A DNA stretch of 64,000 nucleotides from Leptoclinus maculatus (Eukaryota; Chordata; Actinopteri; Perciformes; Stichaeidae). Location: contig JAVDOI010000007.1 of assembly GCA_032191485.1 (NCBI GenBank), positions 7,828,955 to 7,892,954 on the forward strand. Direction: 5' to 3'. Below the pieces are notes generated by a model. The model did not search any database, was not told the DNA's origin, and saw only the letters and a program-made list of their open reading frames with translations. This document shows, piece by piece, positions 1 through 12,328 of the stretch (position 1 is its first letter; each line of letters begins with the position of its first letter). The translations under genes were made by a program, and so were the position numbers.

Positions 1-419
1 AAGTCAGTGTGACCCATCAAACATTTTAAATGTTATAGTTTTACTTTTAGTTATAGTCATTTATAGTGGGTTTTTTTCTTCACTGAACAGAGCCTGAACG
101 CATCATAATGGAACTAAATGGAACTTTAGTTCGTTAGCTGTTAGCGGTGCTGTTATCGTTAACTAGCTCAATTTAAACACGGATTGGTTGTTTACAATGT
201 AACAGTATCAGAGATCGGTGACTAGAAAAGCATTAATGCCGATGTCCTGATCACATATTTGACTGAATATTGACAGATAACGATCGTTAGTAAAACTTTA
301 TTTCACACTGTGACGGTTAACATTAAACTGTGTAGTTATTCCGCAGTTCACACGCGTGCTGAACCGTGAGGGGGGATCCGTACCAATCACAATCGACAGT
401 GGTCCGTTACTCCACCAAT

Positions 420-508
420 AAATATATATATACACATGTATGTGTATGTATATATATATATATACATGTATGTATGTATGTATACAGTATATATATAGAG
501 AGAGAGAT
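420..508. repeat. AT/GT microsatellite with GA tail
   Basis: Runs of TA, TGTA and finally GA. It lies in the intron upstream of the cacna2d1 penultimate exon (1-791), where I see no other feature. Confidence 0.8.
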
Positions 509-791
509 TACAGACATTACAATCTGCTTGACCACATATAATTACGTATAATTATTTCAAGAACTGCCTTTCTGAGTTATTTTATTTTAATCTCTCTTAG
601 ATGTCAATATGAGATCAGCAAATATCTAGAAAAATAAATCAGGGTATCTCCAACCAAGGCTGATGAGTTGAAACTACATAAGGCATTTTAGCAGGCAAAT
701 TAAGAGTCAGCACATCAATTAATAGTTGCTCTTCAAATTGTTAAATGTGCGCTGCTGATGGTGAATTGCTTTTTCCTGAGTGTCTGTTCAG

Positions 792-874
792 CTGAAGGTC
801 CAGATCCATGCGAGCTGGCTCAGAATCCCAGATACCGCAAAGGGCCGGACGTATGTTTCGACAACAATGAAGAC
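792..874 (+). CDS. cacna2d1: cacna2d1 penultimate coding exon
   Basis: Acceptor TGTTCAG precedes 792. The exon is 83 nt: two nt completing a split codon, then 27 codons. It carries two Cys of the delta peptide. Donor GTAAGA follows 874. Confidence 0.92.
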
Positions 875-3357
875 GTAAGACACAACCACACATAGAACAT
901 TGCTGGAAACAGCTCTATTAATGAGGCTTCACAGTTGGCCTCTGTCACTTCTGTCTGGTTTTCATCAGCATCCTGCAGAGATTCAAAGCACTGCTTAATG
1001 TTTCACTCTAATCCATGCTTGATTTATTCATTCAGTTCATTTGTTTTATTTATCCATTTATATATTTTATTTCAGGATTTTGTATGCAATTGTTACTCAA
1101 TTGTTTTATTCATCATGCTTTTTATGATCTTTTCTGTCACCATATATCATCCTTTTTTTTTTTTTTTTTTTTTATGATTCTGCATTCCAATGGCTGCTGC
1201 TCTTGTCTGGTAGGATAAGCCCTTGTGCCCAATCAGCAGAGGTTCTACATTGAGCCCCACACCTCTCTTGTTGTTTCTGGTGCTGAGTGCAGGGTCAGTG
1301 TCCTTACACAGCTTCATGCAGACTTATTAACCACTATGAGTTTTAGGGCTAACACCTGCTGGTCGGTTGGTCGATTGGTTTGTCGATATGCTCTTTTCCG
1401 ACCAAATTAATTAATATCTTTGTGGGTTGATTATGGCGGATTGGCTCTCAGAATGGGTCTCATAGGCGCGGCGGTAATTAAAAAGCCCTGACCCGTGCAT
1501 CACTTGTTGATAGGCTTTGAACATGTCAGAATTGTTCTATTTTGGGAAATCATATGAATATGGTCAGGTGCATGCTGGTCGGCTTTTAGACTGTTGTTAT
1601 CATTTAGGATTAAGTATAAAATAATTAGGTTAAAAATAATTTGACATGCTCCAAATTGCTTTTAATTTGTAGTTATAATTCACTTATAACTCTACCAGGT
1701 AGAGTGCACAGTGTACTGTGGCCGATTTGGTTAATCCAGACATAACACGCAATCCCATCCCCCCCATCGACCGATCGATTGGTTGACGTGTTGGTAGAAT
1801 TTCAATTTACCAAATTTTTCTTTGGTTGACTACAGCCCTAATGATTTTTACCGTTCCTGGGCCTTCGCAATGTGCTGGGCGAGGGCAAATCAGGTACTAC
1901 AATGGTTGGCTTGAGAAGGAAATGGCCCACAAGAATTAAGTAAATAACACACTGTGGTAAAAAAAACAGATGGTATTTATTTCTTAGTTTCATGCCTCTT
2001 GTCTTTCTTTGGCATCTTGGTTTTTTTTACCAGGTTGAATCTTGGCAGTAAAAAATGTTGAATCAATTTGATATAATAGCATCGTACCAGCAGAATTATA
2101 TTATATTAGCACAAAACTATTCATAAATATATTCATAACCATCATTTTGTTATTTAGCATTGCTAAATGCTTTGTCGACCAAATATGTAAGCACATTTGG
2201 GTGTATTTTCTCTCAAACTGAGTAGTTTTTTAGGGTTTCAGAGAATGCAATGTAATAGTCAGACCTGAGACAGTAGCAAATGCCCTTATTTAGATTCCCT
2301 TGAGGAGATTGAATGAAAGTTCATGTATTGTACCGTTTGAGGTAAATCTGTAAAACAAAGGAGCAAGGTGGATAACTTGTGTGAGATCATTGCTTTGCCA
2401 CCCAACTTTCAACAGTTTATAAGACGTATCTTTGTGGACTGAGCCTTTCATTGTCTTCTAAAGGCGTAGATCACACACATAATGGGCTACTAATTCATGT
2501 GCCTGTGTGTTTATATTGTGAAGAATCTGTACTGGGAAGTAAAGGGAAGGGGAAGTCAACGAACAGAGTAAAAGTAGGCAAGCATCCCTTTTCCTTTCTC
2601 CATCTGTCCCATTACTTTTGGCTCAGCTCCTCATAGGAAGACAGTTTGTGTCGAGGCCACTCGTCACTGGAGTAAACAGAGGAAGCTCCACGTGGCTGTC
2701 CTGCCCTTTGAATACAGAAGACTCCCACCTCTGTCTCCAAGGCCTTCGGCATGCACGGATATCCTGAATACTCCCATTAAATACAAAAACGCCACAAACT
2801 GTCATAGGCAGGGGCATGCACATACACACACGTGCACATGAAGCAGAATGAGGTCCGGAGCGTTTAAATGAGAAGTTAATTTGAGGAAATACACTTGATA
2901 GATGAGAAGATAAATACCTCACTGGTTGCTATTACGCTACCACCGGCAGCCAGTTAGCTCAGAAGAGAGGTATCGGTCTTTTCATCAAACTGTCAGAGTG
3001 AATAAGCATGACTCCTACAATTTTGAACTATGCCTTTAATATGACAGGTAGACTTAGGAATACGATAGAGTGCAACACAGTAGGATATAACATGATAGAG
3101 ATCCATAGGATTAGATACAGTACAATCATGAACTGTTCATTATTGTCAGTAGCAAAAGTAGCGGTGATGTTGGTAGTTTTAGTGGAGCTCCTGGATGTAG
3201 GAGAAGACGTTGTATCTAATTGATTGACAACTGATTTGTTCAACAGGAAGATGATTCTGACTGTGGAGGAGGGACCTGCCTAAGCCTGCGTCTTTGGCCG
3301 ATGCTTGGGCTCCAACTACTGCTGCTGTGGCTCATCACATCTTTACAGAACTCATGA
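792..3357 (+). CDS. cacna2d1: cacna2d1 3' end: last two coding exons (792-874, 3247-3357), partial gene
   Basis: C-terminal end of the voltage-gated calcium channel auxiliary subunit alpha2/delta-1, an extracellular, membrane-anchored protein that raises surface expression of CaV1/CaV2 channels. The penultimate exon (792-874) reads EGPDPCELAQNPRYRKGPDV then CFDNNED, which I recognise as the delta-peptide region of vertebrate alpha2/delta-1 (human has GPNPC, PRYRKGPDVCFDNN). It ends in phase 0 at a GTAAGA donor. The last exon (3247-3357, acceptor CAACAG) reads EDDSDCGGGTC followed by a Leu-rich hydrophobic tail (LGLQLLLLWLI) and stops at TGA 3355-3357. The Cys-Gly-Gly stretch before a C-terminal hydrophobic segment fits the proposed GPI-anchor signal or membrane anchor of the family. 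All upstream exons lie outside the window. Teleosts can carry a and b copies; this sequence alone does not tell which. Confidence 0.93.
875..3246 (+). other. cacna2d1 last intron
   Basis: GT-AG intron of 2372 nt between the two coding exons. It contains a T-rich run (1153-1173) and a hAT-like element (1344-1840). No other exon-like sequence is visible. Confidence 0.85.
1344..1840. mobile_element. Short non-autonomous hAT-like element in cacna2d1 intron
   Basis: The block starts TAGGGCT and ends AGCCCTA (7-bp terminal inverted repeat) and is flanked by 8-bp near-identical repeats, atgagttt (1336-1343) and atgatttt (1841-1848), differing at one base. The right end, read from the other strand, starts TAGGGCTGTAGTCAACC, a sequence I recognise as common in fish genomes. 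Both sub-ends carry related tcgattggtt motifs. No transposase ORF. The 8-bp duplication size is typical of hAT elements. TIR similarity beyond 7 bp is weak. Confidence 0.55.
3247..3357 (+). CDS. cacna2d1: cacna2d1 last coding exon with stop
   Basis: 36 codons plus TGA, ending in a strongly hydrophobic Leu-rich C-terminus after an Asp-Cys-Gly-Gly motif, as in vertebrate alpha2/delta-1. The coding part is followed by about 1.9 kb of likely 3' UTR. Confidence 0.92.
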   Translation, partial: EDDSDCGGGTCLSLRLWPMLGLQLLLLWLITSLQNS

Positions 3358-5270
3358 CCCCTACACACACACTCATACACTCACACACCGATCATCTCAT
3401 CCCATAAGAGGCCAGAAGACGCTTCAGTTATGCCATCGAGGATGTATGCCGAATATTTGCAAAAAGACATTTTGTTTTCTGACGACAGTATCAGCATTTC
3501 CATTTTCCAATGCCAAAGGGTCCCCATTCATCTCCTTTTCAATTCAATCCGCATTCAATTCATTTTCAAAAATAGAGACACGTTTACTGTGCTCAGCTGC
3601 ACTCATTTCCATGAACTACTCCTTAATACCCTCCTATGGTGCAAGAGTAAGAGCTAACCAAACCCTTTAATTCTGCCTCATTTGTTTCTCTGATTTATTT
3701 AGCAGAGGTTGAAGAGTCCCACTATGCCAACTAAATATCATTCAAAGACTGTATGTTCACTGACGGCGTTGATTTGTGTAGTTGTCGATATTGTTTGTTG
3801 CGTATTATACTTGCGTATGAATCATAATGCTGCAATGATTTATTATTTTTGGCAACCAGTGCAACTATGAAGAGTATCCCTTTTTGTTCGAGTGTTTTTT
3901 AAATGTGCTGTACCTATTTATTTTATTTGTTTGTACTCAAAATCAACTAGCATTTTGTGACTAGTTAGGTGTTGTATTGTAGCAGCATGTGCTCAGTACA
4001 GAGCTAAAGACAACACCAGTACTCTGACACCAAAGCTCCGCACAGAACCAAGGACCGCAAATACACACAGACCTACTACAGAGTATCTTCAGGCTTTATT
4101 TTAAGAGACTCCTCAGACGTGGGTGTGCATCAGTATTCAAGTTACAATGTTAGCTAAATAGCTAGACACAGTAGAAAGCTCGCTGAAAAGTAAGTGAGAT
4201 CATGTGAGTTACAATATGTTAGCATATTACAATTTCAATCTGATGCATCAGATTCCCAGTGCCTACGTCGTAGCTCAAACAGTCTGTTGTCTGAATGAGG
4301 CGGTGGACCAGAGTTGTATTCTTGCCATGTATGCTTCTTTGATCAGGCTTGCTGCAGTATAGCAAAGAAGGTAGCCCTTGCAGTAATATGTTGTGAAATG
4401 GGCAAAATCTGCTGCAGTTATTCTAATTCATGTGGCCCAGGCAGCAGTAGAAACAACCACAATTTTAATTATGGGAGAATATCATTTCCCTCCATGGTCA
4501 AAACAAACCTAAACCAGACTTGAGCTTTGTTTTTCCCAACACCTCTCTTTATTAGTCCTGTTTCTGTTCCCTTTCTGGATCACCAGACTCAGGAGCCAAG
4601 ATGACTTGTGAATGAGTTCAGCATATCAAAATGACTGTTTCATTGTTTTCCTTTCCTTGCTGTTCTCCTTCTGCTTGTTTCCTCTTTGTTTTTTGCTCTA
4701 TAAGTGCTGTGAAGCGGACGCTGAAAGCTCAGTGTCGTAATGCTGCAATGTCATGGGATGAGCTTGTTCTGTGTTTGAACGCTGTCTATGCCTATTATCA
4801 GCATCAGGGCCTGTTGGAGAGAACTTTGAGAATACACTACTACCAGTGGTAATTTTGCATTGCCTTACATTACCATGAGTCATAAAGGTCACACTTTAGT
4901 GTTTGTTTTCCTTTTTTTAGCGATTTAAACAAAGTTGAGTTCTCTCCACCTCGCCTTCATGGTGACCTTGTTGAGTGTTCAGGTTATGCCTGTCTATCAA
5001 AGTCGCGTGTTGAACTTGTGTTTTAACCCGGGGGGTCCCGTGTCTATGTGCAGGCATGTGCGTGTCCCTCCGATATCTGATTGTGCTTTATTACTGCACA
5101 TGAATTACTCTTTTGTGGAACTTGATTAGCCTGAATACATTTTGTATACATTTGTACACTACTACTATTTACTGTATAAAAGAGAAAATGAAAGAAAAGA
5201 AAAAGTGTTTATAATGGTGTTGATTATTGTGCAAATATATATTCACAATAAAAGTGTTGTATTGTTATGA
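3358..5270 (+). other. cacna2d1: Likely cacna2d1 3' UTR
   Basis: AT-rich sequence with no gene-like ORF running from the stop codon to a canonical AATAAA. The 3' end is inferred from the poly(A) signal; the transcript end cannot be seen directly. A proximal site could also be used. Confidence 0.6.
5247..5252 (+). promoter_or_regulatory. cacna2d1: Poly(A) signal AATAAA for cacna2d1
   Basis: Canonical hexamer followed within 10-20 nt by a GT-rich stretch (gtgttgtattgtt), the usual downstream element. Correct strand and position for the upstream gene. Confidence 0.65.
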
Positions 5271-8200
5271 CCTGAGGTGCTCATTTTTATTGTCACAACA
5301 TGTCGTACGTCCTGGAGAAAGATCTCTTCACTGACAATCTCTTCACTTCAATTTGGGAAATTAGGATTAAATAGTTATTTAACACCAGGCTGAAAATCAG
5401 TGTTTCACTACCGTCTCTGGTTGAAAGTTTACTAGTCTTTTACATCTGACCACTCATAGCATCACTGTCGGCTGGGATTTGTGGTTTGGTGTGTTCAGAA
5501 ATGTGCTCTATAAACATGTGTAACTATGCGTGACAAACGGGTTACACTTCTACATCGCTGCAGGAAGGTGAGCAGTTAAACCAATGACTGTACGCAAAAA
5601 GCTCCCTCCAAACGAAGAGCCTAACTATGATGACACAGCATGGCAGTGTGCTCTCACTGAGGTCATAATTCTGTTTTTTCAATTATGTGATGCCTCTGGC
5701 AACATTATTGACACAGACAGTTCAGCAGCAGTATGCCAGCCGCTAACGTCAGAGTAGCTGCGCATTACGAGCACTTTACTTTATGGTAGTTGTGTTTATC
5801 TGATGGAAATCTAAGAATCAATACCGCCACGGTTTTGGGTGGAGAATAAAAAGACGTTTGTTTTTCTTGTTGATGTGTCAGACTGGGAGGTCTTCGTATG
5901 TGTGTTATATAGCGATATGTAGAAGGGAGGTTGTAACAGGATACTCTTGTAAATGGGGACAAGGTCGTACCCTTTAACATGCCTGACTTAAGAAGTTACA
6001 GACGCAGGAAACGCAGGGACAAGTTCTACATCTCTTTTCAATTCATAATTTGGAATTCTTCATAATGGAACTAAAGTTGCTTAACTGAGTCAATGCAGCA
6101 CATGCAACAGCATCCCTATTTTCCTCTTTTCTATTCTGCCCTCTTATTTGTCCTTTGCCAGGTGGTTGACAGTCAAATGTGACCAGAGTCACGGTAAGAG
6201 AGCAAGAGGGAATGAAATGCAATAAAGCTTGCAGGCCATAATCAAACAATGGGTTCATGGTTATGGCATTTGTCTTAGACCGCAGGCCAAACATAAAACA
6301 AGTCCATATTATTACCATGGTATTTAAACTGTATGTTTGGAAAGAAAATAAAGTTGACCATTAAAATAATTACCTTATCTGTCTGTTAAACATTTCATTT
6401 TCTTTGGCCTTCCATACTTGCAAGAAAGGAAATATGTGCACATGTAAATTTAATTCAAAGATGATTACAATGGACATTTTTGATTCCCCCTTGGTTTTGC
6501 ATCCAAAGGAATGTTTTAGATAACTTATTGTTGTTCTTTCCAATTAAGATGTTGATGCAGTTGTCAAACAGAACAATGATTCACACAATAGAGGCAGATC
6601 ATTTGAGTGACAGCTATTTTCTTCTTTTGTTTTAACCCCATTACCAAATACTGTACCCTTTTTCAAGCATTTCAAGCTTTTTAAAGCTTTTTAAAGCTTT
6701 TTAATCTGCCAATCAGCCTTTCTATTTACCTACTCGCCAACTACTATATTTCTACAGAACACCATTAGAGTTAGGTTCCTCAAGACAGTACATTTCATCC
6801 AATCTGAAGCCTTCAAAGCAGGAACTGTATGACTCATTGGTGGTTAAGTAAAAGTCAGAGTGTCTTTTTGAGTTTGTTCCACTAATTGCAGGAAGTGACA
6901 CATGAGATTGATGCTGCGTCAACAAAATGACCCGTGACTGGATCTCCAAGGAACAGCACGTCATGAGTGAACCCCTCTAAAGTTCATTTGATAGTAATAT
7001 AGCATCCATTTGCGTAGAGTTTTACCAGTGAATGCTATTTTTGTAACTTTGATTGTATCATTAGTCCTATATTTAGCACCAACACCCTCAGCAGCCTCTG
7101 GGTCATGACACCCCGAGGGCAATCAACCCAAGTCGGAATAAACTTCGGTAATTTACTTTAGCTGCAGGATTTTTAATTGACACCATTTGTTTTTTTTCTA
7201 ATACTGAAGAAGTGTACACTTCCTGTAAGCAGCAACATAGAGGTCACAGTTTTTCCATCACCATATAACACAGCTGGGCAAGGGCATCAGGGTCACGAAG
7301 GTTCTGTACATCCCGCAAAAAAAGCGAACCAATTCCTTACTGTGCAGCGAAGTCTTACAGTATTGTCCGTGACTGCTTCCTGACTGACTGACTGACTTTG
7401 TGTTCCTGTATGAGGGACACTACTTCTACCCAGACTTGGATCAAACAGTATTTGTAGATAAATCTATATGTTTTTGCTAACCATTAAGGAACTATACATT
7501 TCTTTTGTCGCAAAAGGAAAATACAGAACCCGTCAAATAAGTTCTTAATCACAGAAAAGGATCCTAAATCGGCCTCAGATATTTTCCGGTGATTGTTCAA
7601 TTTTTTGGCACCTGTTACACCTTACAAAGCCCTACTCAATCTGGCAACAACATAAGCCAACGAAAACCTTAAAATATATTTGCAAAATGGGGGGGGGAGA
7701 GAGAAAGATTTGTGTTTGACAAACTGAGGGTTGGAAAGAACACCAAACACACACTTGGCATGGATTATCAGGAAATGCCACAGGCTTTTCCAAGCCCATA
7801 AACATGACCACACACTTGTCTGTTCTCAATACCTTGGTTTTTCTCCCTCCTTTTTCTCTCAGATTGTAAGCATGCTGATGCGTGAGTCTGAGTGTGTGTG
7901 TGCTCAGTGTGATTGGCAGGCGCAACACTGGAAAACTCCGTCCAGGTGAACAGTCTCAACGGGACACATTCCTTTCCAGCCCAGATTGGGGATGATTTGT
8001 GGATTTTCTCTATGTTTAGAGTGGGGCCTAACATACATTAAATGGTAACATGAGGTGTTAGATTTGTGGGGGGCATGCACATTTACCAAGGTTAAAGAGT
8101 ATATGTCATTCTCTTCATGGGATCAGGCATTTTGTTGAGTCTCTTTCTTCATATTTTTTTTTGTGAATATGTACTAGCAGTGCTATGGAGTAAAGTTCTT

Positions 8201-8506
8201 ACAACTGAGTCTCTGTTTAGTTTGTATTGTGCACACACATGAGGATGCATATGCAGCAATTGGGTTACAATCGGTTAATTTATCCTTAACGGGATAAATA
8301 TAGTATAATAAAATAAAAAAAAAATTAAATTTAAAAATAAATGAAAGCTACTACGAGGTACTTATGTTGATTTTGGCGGTCCCTGTGGACTAAAGCGGCA
8401 GTGTTTCAGGGCACCAGACTCCCTTTAAAAAATATCTTATTTCAGCAGGGTCTGACAGTCTTCCCCGCTTAGTCCTGGTTCTGGATCTCACGTGAAAATT
8501 CCTTCC

Positions 8507-8760
8507 CTACAGCAGGCCCAGCAATATGGCCTGGGCCTCCAGCAGCGTGCTGTCGATGTTGGCTCGCTGCAGGGTCCGGCAGAGCAGCGAGGCGAAGCTC
8601 TGCTCCTGGCCGGAGGAGGAGCCGCTACTGCCTTCGACCTGCAGGGGCTCGAGAGGCTAGGGCTGTTCACTGCCGGCGGCCCTGCTGGAATCTGAGCTGC
8701 AGGAGTTTCTGGTGAAGCTGCATCCATATTTTGTTCCTCATAAACTTCAATGAACAAGTT
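8507..8760 (-). pseudogene. GC-rich decayed ORF fragment, unrecognised
   Basis: On the minus strand a 49-codon open stretch (8656 down to 8510), ending at TAG, reads like a genuine protein C-terminus: a Ser/Gly-rich linker followed by an amphipathic Leu-rich tail containing SFASLLCRTLQRANIDSTLL. An in-frame stop (8657-8659) interrupts it upstream, and another frame carries a Pro/Ala-rich stretch up to 8757. The roughly 200 bp are clearly more GC-rich than the flanks. I do not recognise the protein. Likely a remnant of a transposon ORF or a retrocopy. Confidence 0.3.
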
Positions 8761-9305
8761 GTGGAATTTGCCCTTTTTGCGGGGGAAAGGGAAGAAATAA
8801 TTAGTTTATTCTTTCATAAAATAACCATATTTTTCATTAATTTTGGTCTCATCCATTTTCAAAAATGACATTTACAGTTACCACTAACTCTGTGAAGATG
8901 CTAATAGTGTCGTAACTGCGTGTGGCTATAAGTGCTGCTCTTGTGAATTGGACTGTTATTGCATGAGGTCAAATTGCATAGAAAGGGGCATATTTTATGC
9001 CAAATGTGCAAACCATATTACCTCATTTACATAGGCTAGTGCACTGGAGCAACAATACTCTGGTTGCTTGGCAGCACAGTTATGGGTGCATTTCACCCTT
9101 TGCAGGTTGTTAGAGAATTACACAGTTTCTTGTTTTGTCTTATTTGTGCAGGTTTAGCCGTCGCAAAAGCCGCACTATCCTTTGTGACACAGCCCCTTAC
9201 GGTCTACAGCCATAATAGAGGACACGTGAGGCTGTACTTTTTGGTTTTACTTTTTTTGTTATCATCCTTAACATGCTAACATTTGTCAAGTACTAAACAC
9301 AACAT

Positions 9306-9461
9306 AGGCTGATGGAAATGCCATTTGCAGGTATTTGATCATAAACCAAAGTATAGGACGAATTCTGACCGGATGATGATGAAAAATGAGGATCACTGAA
9401 GTTATTGAGATTCATCCTCTGGGGATATTGAATGTTGCAACTTTGTCCCAGATATTGTGCA
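9306..9461 (+). repeat. Teleost interspersed repeat fragment (family A)
   Basis: Contains gctgatggaaatgcc, caggtatttgatcataaacc, a gatgatgatg stretch and a gggatattgaatgt stretch. I recognise this order as a very common fish repeat. Related copies in this window are at 38945-39080 and 54630-54860 plus 56451-56600. The family name must be taken from a repeat library. Confidence 0.5.
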
Positions 9462-9788
9462 TCAAATATTCATCAAGTTAAATTGCTGGCTCAAAAGGTA
9501 AAGTTGTTCTGGAGTGAGGCATACACTCGTCAAAAGGTTTTTTGACAACCTGCACTCAAATGTTGCTCTTAATGAAGGGACCCTTATTACAGAAGTAGCT
9601 CGGCCTATTAAAAAATAACAAATTAACAAAGATATCAGCTTGTCAGTCATCTGTAAAGCACTTTGTATTGCAGTATCCTGTTGGTTAGGTGCTCAACAAA
9701 TAAAGTGTGACTGATTTGTTGATTGACAAAATATTGAATTGACTATTCTATATCGTCATGCCTTATTATCAATCGCACTGCTTTTCTT

Positions 9789-9985
9789 GGCAAGACCCGC
9801 CCTGCGTTGTATTAAAGCGCTAGGATTGGCCAGATGTCCATGCTTGCCGAGGTAATGGCAACCCGATTAGTTCATGTCCTATGTCTTGACCAGTGAGCTA
9901 TCCTGACCTAATTACTAGAGGTAAATACAAATATCGTTAAAACGATCGTCTCTGCCTCAACCAGCTACGCAGGGCGGGTCTTGCC
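9789..9985. mobile_element. MITE-like element with perfect 19-bp inverted ends
   Basis: GGCAAGACCCGCCCTGCGT (9789-9807) is repeated as its exact reverse complement at 9967-9985. The 197-bp unit has no ORF. No clear target-site duplication is visible next to the ends, so superfamily is unknown. Confidence 0.5.
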
Positions 9986-12260
9986 TCGAAACTGACTGAA
10001 CCGAGCGCTGACTAAAGCAGAGCATGTCTTCTTAGAGGAGAGCTATAGTTAACCTTAGCTGTTAGCAGCCGGTGAGAGTCCTGCACTGTGTTTGGCTAGC
10101 AGAGCTAACAGCTAGCGTAACGTTAAACACGCGCAATTGTGGTTTGTATTCATTCAGAAGTAGTCATTGCAGACACACGTGGCAGAGATCTGCACACTAG
10201 TGAACTTTAATACTTTGAGTTGGTTTTATTTGGTGTTTTTTTCATGTCTCAAAAAATCTGCTCTCACAACTGAAAAAATAAGTGAGCAAATTAGATATAC
10301 ACTGGCATCTTTGCTGTGCCCTCTCCTAAGAGGACTGGACTGGTAAAACTTTTGCAACAGGCTCCTTAAGACCCCACAGAACATGTCTGTGTGTTTTCAT
10401 GCTTCAAGTTACCTGCATGCGTGTCTGGCGATTCACTCAGGTGGGCTCTGAAGACCCAGGCTGCACGCTGTCCCACTTGACCTGTAGGCTATGTTCACCA
10501 TCAACATGTTAATTACACGTATGAGGTCTGACACACAGACACATGTGGGATGAAATGTACCTGCTGCCCCAGAGCAGCTTTTTCCCCTCTGTTCTTTCAT
10601 TTTACCGACCACCCTCCCTCCCCTGTGTCTCTCCAGTTCTACGTGAGTCATTGGGGGTTGGGGGGTTCGGGGGTGGGGGGGGTAAATTAGCAGTAAGCAG
10701 AAGACAAGACAAGCTGACTGTTAGCAGATGTGTAAGAAATGAGGAAACACAGGTTTAGGCACTATTTTAGGATATGCACTCCCCTTCCCCTTCGGGCAGT
10801 GTTTGGTTTCCTATCTTGGCTGCAATTTGTGCCCTTGCGTATAATTTGTGTTTCAAGTGTTTCACTTCAGCCAAATTCCAGATTTTGGATAGTGTGCAAG
10901 TGAAATGTTTAAACACGTTACTGTATTACACACCTTCGGTGGGTAAACTGGCTTTTATGGAGCAAAATTATGATAAAATGTCAAGCTCTAATGAAATCAG
11001 GAAAGCATCGGTACTACTATAAACTACCGTATGCAGGACGATGGTTTGAAAAATAAACATTTGTATCTGAAACAAGACAATAGTACAAAATAGTCCTTCC
11101 TTTACAATATAGCTTGTGTATTTAAACATGACCTATTTGTGTGTGTTTTCCAGTTTGTTTCAGTGTTGTGCACTTTTGAGTGACTGACAAATACTGTCAA
11201 AGGGGCCAGCACAATGGAGTGTGTGTGGGATGTTGATGTGTTTGCGCGACACACTTCATGTGTACCATGCTAAAGGATGTGTGTCATTTAAACAGTTATG
11301 GCTTGTGTGGATATACAAACTCACCAGGCCATTTTGTTGATGAATTGTTCCAATGTTCTGTCTCAAACGTTCACATCAACCCCCATAAACACAGGAGGAG
11401 GTACAGACGAAGGGCTGAATAAGGACTCTGCGAACTGGACCGTTGAGTTTAAATGGTTAGTGTGTCTTAAGACTGATATGGCTCAACATAAGAATCATCT
11501 TGTGAATTTGAAAAGCTGCTGTCTAAAGGGGAAACTGACTGCAGACTCACAATCATTCTTGTAAGTTTGACTTACAAAAGGTTAATTTGTGGGAAGTAAT
11601 TTGTGGTTGCCCCCCCACATCTGCAGACATGAAAACGTTGTTCAATTTTGAATGATTCAGCATGTCATGACTCATTAGTAAGACTTTGCTTTCTACTTTC
11701 TTTGTAAAGACAGAGCAACTTTCAGTATGTCAGTGACAATTACAAAAGCAGTTGATCTCTGTGAAGAAAAATCAATGGCATATTGAGTGTTTTACTGTAT
11801 ATCTGTTGAAGTCATCTGATCATCTTTAAAGCTATTTTTGGGGAGTTGGTGTTGGTGACTCGGTCTGCTAGTGTGCATTATGATGAACTGATGTGTTAAA
11901 CTCCAGTTTTGCATTTCGATCTGCTAGGCACTCTCCAGCCTTTATTGTTTTTCTTCGTCGTGATCTGAAAAAGTCAAATAAAAAAGTGACTTGAAGGCAG
12001 ACCACAGGGCTGAATGGGGGGGCGGGAGGTCTGGTTTTACACACATTTTGTCCAAGACGCTATATTTTGCAACTGTTGTGGACAGAGTGCATGTGCGTAG
12101 TTTATTTGTGTTACCCGTAACTGTCAGCAGATCTTAATTACGAGCAGTGACTACAATCGCATGCACTGACAACAGGAAGTGTGTGTTTGTTTAAAGGAGG
12201 ATCTCTTGACAGAGTATCTGTGTTTATAGCATCTAGGCCCACCACTGTCATCACTAACCC

Positions 12261-12266
<6 letters not shown>

Positions 12267-12326
<60 letters not shown>
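12267..12326. repeat. (CA)n microsatellite
   Basis: About 30 uninterrupted CA units. Confidence 0.95.
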
Positions 12327-12328
<2 letters not shown>

